A stretch of DNA of 10,878 nucleotides. Origin: Bacillota bacterium (GTDB lineage Bacteria; Bacillota; Desulfitobacteriia; Desulfitobacteriales; JAJXUE01). Below are positions 1 to 7,360 of the stretch, in pieces. The position numbers and the translations under genes are program-made. The notes under the pieces were generated by a model. It was not told the origin of the DNA. It worked only from the letters and a program-made list of their open reading frames with translations, and did not search any database. Location: assembly GCA_021786555.1 (NCBI GenBank), contig JAJYNB010000288.1:1-10878 (forward strand), written 5' to 3'. The stretch's first letter is position 1, and every line of letters starts with the position of its first letter.

Positions 1-980
1 AAGCCTAAGTCCCAGCTGCAGAGAGACACTACCCTGTAGGGAAGTCCGAGCGCCTGCAAGATCGCTTCCGCATCAGCCGTTAGCTTCTCCAACTCTGCAT
101 AGGAATTTTCCGGCTTTACAAATTTGACCAGTTCGACCTTGTTGAACTGATGCTGCCTTATCAAACCCCGGGTATCCCTGCCGGCTGCCCCGGCTTCAGC
201 CCTAAAGCAAGCGCTGTAAGCACAGTGGTAGATGGGCAGCTTCTCACTCTCCAAAATCTCTTCCCGGTACATATTGGTCACCGGAACTTCTGCCGTAGGA
301 ATCAGAAAATATTCAGTCCCGGCTACCTTAAAGGCGTCTTCTTCGAACTTTGGCAGCTGGCCGGTTCCTACCATGCTGTGCCGATGCACCATAAAGGGAG
401 GAAAAACTTCAACATAGCCTTTGCTGGTATGAGTGTCCAGCATAAAGTTGATCAGCGATCTTTCCAGGCGTGAACCAAGGCCCTTGTAAAAAGTAAATCT
501 GGCGCCCGTTACCCGTGCACCGCGTTCAAAATCAAGAATATTTAATTTCTCACCAATTTCCCAATGAGCCTGGGGGGTAAATGAAAAACTTGTTGGCTCA
601 CCCCAAACACGGGCGACCGGATTATCTGTTTCGTCCCGACCCACTGGAACAGAAGAGTGTGGCAGGTTGGGAATTTCATATAAGCTGTTTTCCATCTGGT
701 CTTCCAGCTCTGTTAACTTGGTTTCCAACTGTTTGATATCCTGGTTGACCTGGCGCATTTCCTCTACCAAAGCGTCCGCGCCGCCGCCGGACCGCTTCAG
801 ACGTCCGACCTCTTCCGATACAGTGTTGCGTTTGTTTTTCAGGCTTTCCACCTGGGCCAACGTCCTGCGCCTTTGTTCTTCAAGGGCGAGAAACTCGTCC
901 AAATTTACCTTGGCCCCGCGTTTTTCCAAAGCCTGCTTTACTGTATCAGGATTGCTGCGGACAAATTTTAAGTCTAACAT
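1..980 (-). CDS. serS: Seryl-tRNA synthetase, 3' end truncated by the window edge
   Basis: Class II aminoacyl-tRNA synthetase that charges tRNA-Ser (and tRNA-Sec where present) with serine in the cytoplasm. About 326 codons are visible of a family length near 425, so motif 3 and the C-terminus lie outside the window. It starts MLDLKFVRSNPDTV, typical of SerRS. Residues about 28-100 form the charged helical hairpin that reads the long variable arm of tRNA-Ser. The motif 1 region includes GYVEVFPPF and GTGQLPKF. Motif 2 is clear, with F259-R260 in CFRAEAGAAGRDTRG followed by LIRQHQFNKVELVKF. The ATG at 980 has an AAGGAG Shine-Dalgarno at 989-994, spaced 8 nt. The gene has its own promoter and lies 128 nt behind pdxT. 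Near the cut edge the protein reads CSWDLG where families I recall have C-T/S/A-G-D-L/M-G. Family assignment is very secure. Confidence 0.97.
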   Translation of the reverse strand, partial: MLDLKFVRSNPDTVKQALEKRGAKVNLDEFLALEEQRRRTLAQVESLKNKRNTVSEEVGRLKRSGGGADALVEEMRQVNQDIKQLETKLTELEDQMENSLYEIPNLPHSSVPVGRDETDNPVARVWGEPTSFSFTPQAHWEIGEKLNILDFERGARVTGARFTFYKGLGSRLERSLINFMLDTHTSKGYVEVFPPFMVHRHSMVGTGQLPKFEEDAFKVAGTEYFLIPTAEVPVTNMYREEILESEKLPIYHCAYSACFRAEAGAAGRDTRGLIRQHQFNKVELVKFVKPENSYAELEKLTADAEAILQALGLPYRVVSLCSWDLG

Positions 981-988
981 CTGTACAA

Positions 989-1064
989 CTCCTTCAAACC
1001 AAGTAGGCCCCATACTTTAGCTATTATTTCCAATTATCATATCAAAAAGTTGTTTTTTGGTCAA
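989..1064 (-). promoter_or_regulatory. Sigma-A-type promoter and RBS of serS
   Basis: On the minus strand a -35 TTGACC (1059-1064) is followed by a 17-nt spacer and a -10 TATGAT (1036-1041). Both are close to the housekeeping consensus. The predicted transcription start is near 1029, giving a leader of roughly 48 nt. The RBS AAGGAG is at 989-994. The leader is too short for a T-box riboswitch. The promoter is a motif-based prediction, but matches and spacing are good. Confidence 0.75.
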
Positions 1065-1078
1065 ACCGTCTAAGCTTA

Positions 1079-1105
1079 GAGGAGGCCCCGTTGTTGGGCC
1101 TCCTC
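1079..1105 (-). terminator. Perfect GC-rich hairpin after pdxT (possible terminator without a U-tract)
   Basis: A perfect 10-bp inverted repeat, GAGGAGGCCC with GGGCCTCCTC, encloses a 7-nt loop directly after the pdxT stop codon. On the minus strand it is not followed by a T-run; it is followed by the palindrome TCTAAGCTTAGA (1069-1080, overlapping by two bases) and then the serS promoter. It may pause or terminate pdxST transcription or protect the mRNA 3' end. The hairpin is seen directly; the function is inferred. Confidence 0.55.
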
Positions 1106-1108
1106 CGC

Positions 1109-1687
1109 TCAATTAACTGCTTCTTTTACCATGTTCAAGAAATAGCGGTGAATCCTGTTATCTCCCGTCAGTTCGGGATGAAACGAACTTGCCAAAAAAT
1201 TTCCCTGTCGTACAAAAACGATTTTTTCATTATATTGTGCCAAAATTCCTACGTTTGGTGCCGCCTTTTCAATCCAGGGAGCCCGAATAAAAACTGCTCG
1301 AAACGGCTTATACCCTAACACCGGAACCGGCAGGTCAAATTCAAAGCTGTCAACCTGACGGCCAAAAGCATTGCGTTCAACCTCGATGTCCATCAAACCC
1401 AGGCTAAATTGATTGCTGCCGCGGACGGTTTTGGCCAGCATAATCAATCCGGCACAAGTGCCAAAAATGGGCATACCAGCTTCCGCCCGCTGTAAAATAG
1501 CCTGGTCCAGGCCGAAATCACACATTAGCTTACCAATGGTAGTACTTTCACCGCCGGGTATAATCAGTCCTTGAACCTGGTCCAGGCTGGCGGGTTTTCT
1601 TACTTCCACCGCTTCTGTGCCACAGGACTCAATCATTAAGCGGTGCTCCCTAAAAGCCCCCTGCAATGCAAGTACACCGATCTTCAT
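1109..1687 (-). CDS. pdxT: Pyridoxal 5'-phosphate synthase, glutaminase subunit PdxT
   Basis: Class I (triad) glutamine amidotransferase of the deoxyxylulose-5-phosphate-independent vitamin B6 pathway. It hydrolyses glutamine and channels ammonia to PdxS, forming the PLP synthase complex (12 + 12 subunits in characterised members). The 192 residues are a normal family length. The oxyanion and substrate loop is PGGES (44-48). The nucleophile is Cys78 in GTCAG, and the His170/Glu172 pair sits in FHPEL, so the full Cys-His-Glu triad is present. The ATG at 1687 has a GGAGGG RBS at 1693-1698. It begins 15 nt after the pdxS stop, so the two are surely co-transcribed. It is also known as YaaE in bacilli. 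Confidence 0.97.
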   Translation of the reverse strand: MKIGVLALQGAFREHRLMIESCGTEAVEVRKPASLDQVQGLIIPGGESTTIGKLMCDFGLDQAILQRAEAGMPIFGTCAGLIMLAKTVRGSNQFSLGLMDIEVERNAFGRQVDSFEFDLPVPVLGYKPFRAVFIRAPWIEKAAPNVGILAQYNEKIVFVRQGNFLASSFHPELTGDNRIHRYFLNMVKEAVN

Positions 1688-1702
1688 TGTTGCCCTCCAT
1701 CT

Positions 1703-2587
1703 TTACCAACCACGTTCCTGCATTCTTTCTGTCGGCGAAAGGGTGGAGATTTCAATGCCGGGCATAGCTTCACCCAGGTCGGTGGAGATTTCCGCGAGAA
1801 TTTGCGGGTCGTTGTAGTGAGTAGTAGCAGCAACTATCGCCTTTGCTCTTGCAGCCGGATCTTTGGATTTAAAAATACCGGAACCCACAAACACGCCATC
1901 AACTCCGAGCTGCATCATCAAAGCCGCATCGGCCGGAGTGGCAATCCCGCCGGCAGCGAAGTTTACTACAGGAAGTTTGCCGTGTTCAGCCACATACAAA
2001 ACCAAGTCGTAGGGAGCGGCCATTTCCTTTGCCGCAGTCATCAATTCTTCTTTGGGCAGATTCTGGAGACGGCGCACTTCGCCCATGACAGCCCGCATAT
2101 GGCGAACAGCTTCCACGACATTTCCTGTGCCCGGCTCACCCTTGGTCCTAATCATGGCAGCGCCTTCCCCGATCCGGCGCAGGGCCTCGCCAAGATTCTT
2201 GGCACCGCAGACAAAAGGAACCTTAAAATCATGTTTATTTATATGATACAAATCATCTGCGGGTGTAAGTACTTCGCTTTCATCAATGTAGTCTGCACCC
2301 AGGGCCTCTAAAATTTGTGCCTCCACAAAATGGCCTATTCTTGCCTTAGCCATTACCGGGATGGTTACAGCGTCCATGATGCGTTTAATAATGGTAGGGT
2401 CTGCCATTCTGGCAACTCCGCCTGCCGCGCGAATATCTGCAGGAACCCTTTCTAATGCCATTACAGCGCAAGCGCCGGCTTCTTCCGCTATTTTAGCCTG
2501 TTCGGGGGTGGTAACATCCATGATCACCCCGCCCTTAAGCATTTCCGCCAGGCCTTTTTTAACTGTCCACGAACCCTTTTCGACCAC
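1703..2587 (-). CDS. pdxS: Pyridoxal 5'-phosphate synthase, lyase subunit PdxS
   Basis: A (beta/alpha)8-barrel PLP synthase that condenses ribose 5-phosphate, glyceraldehyde 3-phosphate and PdxT-derived ammonia into pyridoxal 5'-phosphate. The 294 residues match the family length. Asp24 and the two substrate-linking lysines Lys81 (in VMAKARIGH) and Lys149 (in IRTKGEPGTG) fall exactly at the numbering I recall for B. subtilis PdxS. Phosphate-binding loops GGIATPAD (213-220) and GVFVGSGIF (231-239) are intact. The start is GTG at 2587, chosen because an AAGGAGG Shine-Dalgarno lies 8 nt upstream (2596-2602) and the N-terminus then has family length. It is the first gene of a pdxS-pdxT operon with its own promoter, cut off from gyrA by a terminator. 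It is YaaD in bacilli. Confidence 0.98.
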   Translation of the reverse strand: MVEKGSWTVKKGLAEMLKGGVIMDVTTPEQAKIAEEAGACAVMALERVPADIRAAGGVARMADPTIIKRIMDAVTIPVMAKARIGHFVEAQILEALGADYIDESEVLTPADDLYHINKHDFKVPFVCGAKNLGEALRRIGEGAAMIRTKGEPGTGNVVEAVRHMRAVMGEVRRLQNLPKEELMTAAKEMAAPYDLVLYVAEHGKLPVVNFAAGGIATPADAALMMQLGVDGVFVGSGIFKSKDPAARAKAIVAATTHYNDPQILAEISTDLGEAMPGIEISTLSPTERMQERGW

Positions 2588-2646
2588 AGTCGCAGCCTCC
2601 TTGTCAAGTCGTTTTTGTCTTAATCTCGGTTTAACTCATGGCTACT

Positions 2647-2675
2647 ATTGTACAATATTTGTGATTGTAAAACAA
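2647..2675 (-). promoter_or_regulatory. Probable promoter of pdxS-pdxT
   Basis: On the minus strand a -10 TACAAT (2647-2652) is preceded by a 17-nt spacer and a weak -35 TTGTTT (2670-2675). Transcription would start near 2640, about 50 nt before the GTG start. The -10 sits inside a 12-bp perfect palindrome, TATTGTACAATA (2646-2657), which could be an operator or may be chance in AT-rich DNA. It lies between the gyrA terminator and pdxS, where a promoter is needed. Confidence 0.55.
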
Positions 2676-2720
2676 GTAAACCTGATTAATCCAATAAAAC
2701 ATATATATTTAGTTATATTT

Positions 2721-2758
2721 AAAATTAAAAAATTTGACTGCTTAAAAATTAAGCAGTC
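2721..2758 (-). terminator. Rho-independent terminator after gyrA
   Basis: On the minus strand a 9-bp perfect stem, GACTGCTTA/TAAGCAGTC (2736-2758, 5-nt loop), is followed by AAATTTTTTAATTTT. The hairpin begins 14 nt after the gyrA stop codon. It should end the gyrB-gyrA transcript and isolate the pdxST unit. The stem is moderately AT-rich, but layout and T-tract are classical. Confidence 0.85.
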
Positions 2759-2772
2759 ACAGAAATAAATAT

Positions 2773-5265
2773 TTATTCATCAACTTCCTGCTCTTGCTCC
2801 AGGTTTTCCGGTTCATCGTCTTGAGGTTCATCGTCTTCCTTGCTGGGTACCCTGGCAACGGAGACCACTTTGCTTTCTCCCGTCCGCATTAAAGTGACAC
2901 CTTGGGAAGCGCGGCTCAGGCGTGGGATTTCACTTGTGCTCATTCGAATGATCACGCCGTCAGCTGTGATTAGCAGCAAATCGTCGTCCTCACTCACGAC
3001 TTTGATCCCGGCCAGCTCGCCGGTCTTATCTGTAAGCCGGCAGGCAATAATTCCTTTTCCGCCTCTGGTCTGGGATCTGTATTCGTGAAAAGCAGTTTTT
3101 TTGCCGAACCCGTTTTCGGCAACTGTCAGCAAATCAGCATCAACTTGCACGGAGTCCATGGCCACTACTTGGTCGTTTTTCTTCAGGCTGATGCCTTTTA
3201 CTCCTCTGGCCGTTCTTCCCAGTTCCCTGACCTCTCTTTCAGCGAACCGGATGGCCATGCCCTTCCTGGTGCAAAGAACAATTTCCTCATCACCGGCAGT
3301 CAGCTTGACACCGATAAGATCATCGCCCTCATCCAGATTAATGGCGATAATGCCGTCTTTTCTGGCAGAGTCATATTTTTTTAGGTTGGTTTTTTTGACC
3401 AAGCCGCGCTTTGTACTCATGAAAAGATACAGTTTGTCGCTGTACTCTTTGACAGGGATAACGGCATTCACCTGCTCATCACCGCTTATGTATAGCAAAT
3501 TAACCAAGGCGGTGCCTTTTGCGGTGCGGCTTGCTTCCGGAATCTCATGCACTTTTAGCCGGTAGACTTTCCCCTTGGTAGTAAAAAACAGCATATAGTG
3601 ATGAGTTGTGGTAATAAACAAATGCTCGACAAAGTCCTCTTCTTTAGTCGCCATACCAGTCACCCCGCGCCCTCCGCGGCGTTGAGCGCGATAAGTATTC
3701 ACCGGTAACCGCTTGATGTAGCCATTATGAGTGACTGTAATCACAACTTCTTCCTCAGCGATTAGATCTTCATCGTTCATTTCGCTCTCATCAAATGAAA
3801 TCTGGGTTCTGCGTTCGTCCCCGAATTTTTCTTTGATTTCCGTTAGTTCATTTTTGATGATGTCTAAAACCATTCTTTCACTGTTCAACACAGCCCGAAG
3901 ATGGGCGATGAGTTCCTGCAGGCGTTGATAATCATTTTCAAGTTTTTCGCGCTCCAGCCCGGTAAGCCTATGCAGCCTCATGTCCAAGATTGCCTGGGCT
4001 TGCTTTTCCGAAAGGCTGAACTTCTGCATCAAAGCAGTCCTGGCTATCTCAGTATTCTCAGACTGGCGAATAGTGGCGATTACTTCGTCAATGTGGTCAA
4101 GCGCGATGCGAAGGCCTTCAAGAATGTGGGCTTCCGCTTCCGCTTTAGCCAGATCAAACCTGGTACGGCGGACAACAACGTCTTTTTGGTGTTCGATAAA
4201 GTAGTAGAGAATATCTTTAAGATTCAATACCTTTGGCTGTCCATCTACCAGAGCCAGCATAATAACGCCAAAAGTTTCCTGCATTTGAGTATGCTTATAC
4301 AACTGGTTAAGTATAATTTGAGGGTTTACGTCACGGCGTAGCTCAATAACTATACGCATGCCGGTACGGTCTGATTCGTCACGCAGATCAGTTATACCGT
4401 CTATCTTTTTGTCTCTCACCAGTTCAGCAATTTTTTCGACCAAGTGAGCCTTGTTTACCTGGTAAGGTATTTCGGTGACCACTATCCGGTTTTTGCCTGC
4501 TTTTTCCATGGGTTCAACATGGGCGATGGCCCTGATTTTAACACTGCCGCGGCCTGACCTGTAAGCTTCCCTTACCCCTCCCAACCCCATAATAGTAGCT
4601 CCGGTGGGAAAATCAGGACATTTGATGATGTTCATCAGATCCCTTAACTCTGCCTCCGGATTATCGATCAGCATGATAACGCCGTCAATGACCTCTGTTA
4701 AATTGTGGGGCGGAATATTTGTAGCCATACCCACAGCAATTCCGGCGGAACCATTCATCAGCAAATTGGGGAAACGTGCCGGCAGTACCGTCGGTTCATC
4801 TTGTTTGCCGTCATAATTAGGCCTGAAATCAACAGTGTCCTTGTCAATATCCGATAACATATAAGGGGTGATTTTAGCCATCCTGCATTCGGTATAACGC
4901 ATAGCCGCGGCTGAATCACCATCTATAGAGCCAAAATTTCCATGTCCGTCAATTAAGGGGTAGCGAATAGAAAAATCTTGGGCCATGCGCACCTGTGCGT
5001 CATAGATCGCACTGTCTCCATGGGGGTGATATTTACCCATGCATTCCCCGACAAGCCTGGCGGACTTGCTGTAAGACTTGGTTGGGGTCATGCCCAGCTC
5101 ACTAAGCGTAAACAAAATGCGGCGATGTACAGGTTTGAGGCCGTCCCTCACATCAGGCAGAGCACGGCTGGCGATTACGCTCATGGAGTAATCGATGAAA
5201 GATCTTTTCATCTCATCGCTTATCTCAATAGGGACAATTTTACCTGCAAGAGCTTCCGGTGCCAA
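2773..5265 (-). CDS. gyrA: DNA gyrase subunit A
   Basis: Breakage-reunion subunit of the A2B2 type IIA topoisomerase that introduces negative supercoils ahead of replication and transcription. The protein is 830 residues, a normal length. The quinolone-determining segment YHPHGDSAIYD is at 79-89, with Ser85 and Asp89 equivalent to E. coli Ser83 and Asp87, so no classical resistance substitution is seen there. The catalytic pair is Arg123-Tyr124 in MRYTECRM; the intercalating isoleucine is Ile176. The GyrA box QRRGGRG at 528-534 identifies gyrase rather than topoisomerase IV ParC. The C-terminal beta-pinwheel shows repeats such as GRTARGVKGI and SQTRGGKGII. The last ~23 residues are a very acidic tail. 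The start is TTG at 5265, supported by GAGGTGA 6 nt upstream that overlaps the gyrB stop by one base; only 12 nt separate the genes. Confidence 0.98.
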   Translation of the reverse strand: MAPEALAGKIVPIEISDEMKRSFIDYSMSVIASRALPDVRDGLKPVHRRILFTLSELGMTPTKSYSKSARLVGECMGKYHPHGDSAIYDAQVRMAQDFSIRYPLIDGHGNFGSIDGDSAAAMRYTECRMAKITPYMLSDIDKDTVDFRPNYDGKQDEPTVLPARFPNLLMNGSAGIAVGMATNIPPHNLTEVIDGVIMLIDNPEAELRDLMNIIKCPDFPTGATIMGLGGVREAYRSGRGSVKIRAIAHVEPMEKAGKNRIVVTEIPYQVNKAHLVEKIAELVRDKKIDGITDLRDESDRTGMRIVIELRRDVNPQIILNQLYKHTQMQETFGVIMLALVDGQPKVLNLKDILYYFIEHQKDVVVRRTRFDLAKAEAEAHILEGLRIALDHIDEVIATIRQSENTEIARTALMQKFSLSEKQAQAILDMRLHRLTGLEREKLENDYQRLQELIAHLRAVLNSERMVLDIIKNELTEIKEKFGDERRTQISFDESEMNDEDLIAEEEVVITVTHNGYIKRLPVNTYRAQRRGGRGVTGMATKEEDFVEHLFITTTHHYMLFFTTKGKVYRLKVHEIPEASRTAKGTALVNLLYISGDEQVNAVIPVKEYSDKLYLFMSTKRGLVKKTNLKKYDSARKDGIIAINLDEGDDLIGVKLTAGDEEIVLCTRKGMAIRFAEREVRELGRTARGVKGISLKKNDQVVAMDSVQVDADLLTVAENGFGKKTAFHEYRSQTRGGKGIIACRLTDKTGELAGIKVVSEDDDLLLITADGVIIRMSTSEIPRLSRASQGVTLMRTGESKVVSVARVPSKEDDEPQDDEPENLEQEQEVDE

Positions 5266-5277
5266 TTTTTTTCACCT

Positions 5278-7209
5278 CTAGATATCCAAATTGCGTACAT
5301 CTCTGGCATGGGAATAAATAAATTCACGCCTGGGATCCACTTTGTCACCCATCAAAATAGTAAAAATTTCATCAGCTTGTACAGCATCGTCCAGGTTGAC
5401 CTGCAAGATTGTCCGCTGTGCGGGATCCATGGTGGTCTCCCAGAGCTGTTCAGCATTCATCTCACCTAAGCCTTTGTAACGTTGTATTTCGAGCCTGTCT
5501 GTTCCAATACGCTCCTGCAGCTTTCCAAATTCTTCGTCATTGTAAGCATAATAAACATCCTTGTTCTTCTTCACTTTGAAGAGAGGAGGCTGGGCAATGT
5601 AAACAAAGTTATTTTCTACCAGCGGCCGCATATACCGGTATAAGAAAGTCAAAAGCAAGGTCCTGATATGGGCACCGTCCACATCAGCATCAGTCATAAT
5701 AATTAACTTGTGATAGCGGGCTTTTTCCAGGTCAAATTCTTCCGATATGCCGGTTCCCAAAGCGGTTATCATGGCCCTTATTTCTTCATTAGCCAAAATC
5801 CTATCCAGTCTGGCTTTTTCAACATTAAGAATTTTACCTCTAAGTGGAAGTATAGCCTGAAACCTGCGGTCCCTGCCTTGTTTTGCTGACCCGCCTGCGG
5901 AATCTCCTTCCACAAGATATAGTTCGCACAACTCAGGCTCCTTCCAGGCACAATCAGCCAGTTTACCGGGAAGAGTGCTGGTTTCCAGGGCGCTTTTACG
6001 CCTCGTAAGTTCCCGCGCCTTTCTGGCTGCCTCCCTGGCCCTGGAAGCCTGAACGGCTTTTTCAACTATACGTTTGGCTATAGGTGGGTTTTCCTCCAGG
6101 AAAGTTGCCAGACCATCGCTGGTGGCTGAATCCACAATGCCCCTGATTTCGCTATTACCAAGCTTGGTCTTGGTTTGACCTTCAAATTGCGGTTCTCTCA
6201 CTTTTACACTGATTACAGCAGTAAGTCCTTCGCGGATATCTTCACCTGATAAATTGTTTTCGTTGCTTTTTATAACGTTAATTTTTCGCGCATAGTCATT
6301 AATAACCCGGGTAAGAGCGCCTTTAAACCCTGCCTCATGAGTGCCGCCCTCTTGAGTGTTAATGTTATTGGCATAGGAAAAAATATTTTCCACATAGGAA
6401 TCGTTGTATTGCAGGGCCACTTCAACTGCAGCGTTTTCTTTTTCAATAAAGAAATATATGGGCTTGTTGTGAAGCACATCTTTATTTTTGTTTAGATGCC
6501 TGACAAAATCTATTATGCCGCCATTGTGCTGGTATACCTGCTTCTCATCGCTGCGCTCATCAGCAAGAGATATAGATACGTTCCTGTTTAAGAATGAGAG
6601 CTCCCTAAGTCTGTGAGCCAGAGTTTCGAAATTGTATACCATTTCTTCGAAAATTTCAGCATCGGGCTTGAAACTGATTTTTGTCCCGGTCCCCTCTGCG
6701 CTGCCAATCACTTTGAGAGCTGTCTGCGGATTGCCACGAGAATACAGTTGATAATAGATTTTTCCGTCCCTTTTAACTTCTACTTCCAATCGTTCGGAAA
6801 GGGCATTGACAACAGACATACCAACTCCGTGCAGGCCGCCTGAGACTTTGTAACCTTCACCGCCAAATTTTCCTCCGGCATGTAGAACTGTAAGAGCTAC
6901 TTCCACCGCCGGTATTCCCATTTTTGGATGAATGTCTACCGGAATTCCCCTGCCGTTATCGACAACAGTTATGCTGTCGTCCTTATGAATAACTACTTCT
7001 ATTGTATCGCAGTAACCAGCCAAAGCTTCGTCAATGCTGTTATCTACAATTTCATAAACCAGGTGGTGCAGCCCCCTGCTGCTTGTGGAACCAATGTACA
7101 TTCCAGGCCGTTTGCGTACAGCTTCAAGACCTTCCAGAACCTGAATTTGGTTTGCTGTATATTCTCCGGTTGACTGTATATTTTCGTCAAAAAATTCATT
7201 GTCCGCCAT
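5278..7209 (-). CDS. gyrB: DNA gyrase subunit B
   Basis: ATPase subunit of DNA gyrase. The 643 residues match the short Gram-positive form, without the large extra insert of enterobacterial GyrB. The GHKL ATPase domain has EIVDN (catalytic Glu53, Mg-binding Asn57), DNGRGIP (84-90) and the glycine-rich ATP lid around GGKFGGEGYKVSGGLHGVG (112-130). The transducer lysine is Lys349 in QTKTKL. The TOPRIM domain has EGDSAGG (Glu434) and the DADVD metal site (507-511), followed by the tail motif RYKGLGEMN (577-585). The ATG at 7209 has GGGAGGG at 7217-7223, 7 nt away. It heads a gyrB-gyrA operon with its own promoter after remB. No intein or frameshift is seen. Confidence 0.98.
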   Translation of the reverse strand: MADNEFFDENIQSTGEYTANQIQVLEGLEAVRKRPGMYIGSTSSRGLHHLVYEIVDNSIDEALAGYCDTIEVVIHKDDSITVVDNGRGIPVDIHPKMGIPAVEVALTVLHAGGKFGGEGYKVSGGLHGVGMSVVNALSERLEVEVKRDGKIYYQLYSRGNPQTALKVIGSAEGTGTKISFKPDAEIFEEMVYNFETLAHRLRELSFLNRNVSISLADERSDEKQVYQHNGGIIDFVRHLNKNKDVLHNKPIYFFIEKENAAVEVALQYNDSYVENIFSYANNINTQEGGTHEAGFKGALTRVINDYARKINVIKSNENNLSGEDIREGLTAVISVKVREPQFEGQTKTKLGNSEIRGIVDSATSDGLATFLEENPPIAKRIVEKAVQASRAREAARKARELTRRKSALETSTLPGKLADCAWKEPELCELYLVEGDSAGGSAKQGRDRRFQAILPLRGKILNVEKARLDRILANEEIRAMITALGTGISEEFDLEKARYHKLIIMTDADVDGAHIRTLLLTFLYRYMRPLVENNFVYIAQPPLFKVKKNKDVYYAYNDEEFGKLQERIGTDRLEIQRYKGLGEMNAEQLWETTMDPAQRTILQVNLDDAVQADEIFTILMGDKVDPRREFIYSHARDVRNLDI

Positions 7210-7216
7210 AGTTGTT

Positions 7217-7272
7217 CCCTCCCGTGTCGGCCTTCAACACTTTATTTTACACTTTTTTTCCAAGTAATTCAA
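7217..7272 (-). promoter_or_regulatory. Promoter and RBS of gyrB-gyrA
   Basis: On the minus strand a -35 TTGAAT (7267-7272) and a -10 TAAAAT (7244-7249) are 17 nt apart. The predicted start is near 7236 with a short leader of under 30 nt. The RBS GGGAGGG lies at 7217-7223. The promoter follows the remB terminator-like hairpin, so the gyrase genes probably form a separate unit, though read-through from dnaN-recF-remB is possible. Confidence 0.65.
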
Positions 7273-7317
7273 GGGAATTCAATTTAATATCTGTACTGGC
7301 AAGTTTAGAAATAAATA

Positions 7318-7342
7318 GTAGCCTCACTTTTAGCGAGACTAC
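7318..7342 (-). terminator. Terminator-like hairpin after remB
   Basis: On the minus strand a 10-bp stem, GTAGTCTCGC/GTGAGGCTAC, with two G-U wobbles closes a 5-nt loop. It is followed by the interrupted T-rich stretch TATTTATTTC. The same DNA read on the plus strand would have C-A mismatches instead, so the structure favours minus-strand RNA. It lies 18 nt after the remB stop. It is probably a weak or leaky terminator of the dnaN-recF-remB unit. Confidence 0.6.
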
Positions 7343-7360
7343 ACTGTGTCATAACCTTAA

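Noticed and set aside
150..473. 107-codon plus-strand frame at the left end
   Set aside because: It is antisense to the SerRS motif 2 region, which is clearly the real coding strand.
1643..2311. 222-codon open frame on the plus strand
   Set aside because: It is fully antisense to the well-supported pdxS and the start of pdxT, has no family-like protein features and no good RBS. It is a shadow of codon bias on the other strand.
2597..2610. TTGACA next to the pdxS Shine-Dalgarno as a -35 element
   Set aside because: It overlaps the RBS region just before the start codon, so any promoter using it would start inside pdxS; the upstream TACAAT element fits better.
3101..3565. Plus-strand frames opposite gyrA (also 3901-4341 and 4978-5469)
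   Set aside because: All lie antisense to intact gyrA/gyrB coding sequence with low-complexity or unremarkable translations and no promoter or RBS evidence.
3700..4500. Possible ParC (topoisomerase IV) instead of GyrA
   Set aside because: The intact GyrA box QRRGGRG, the adjacency to gyrB in the origin region and the C-terminal pinwheel repeats identify gyrase.
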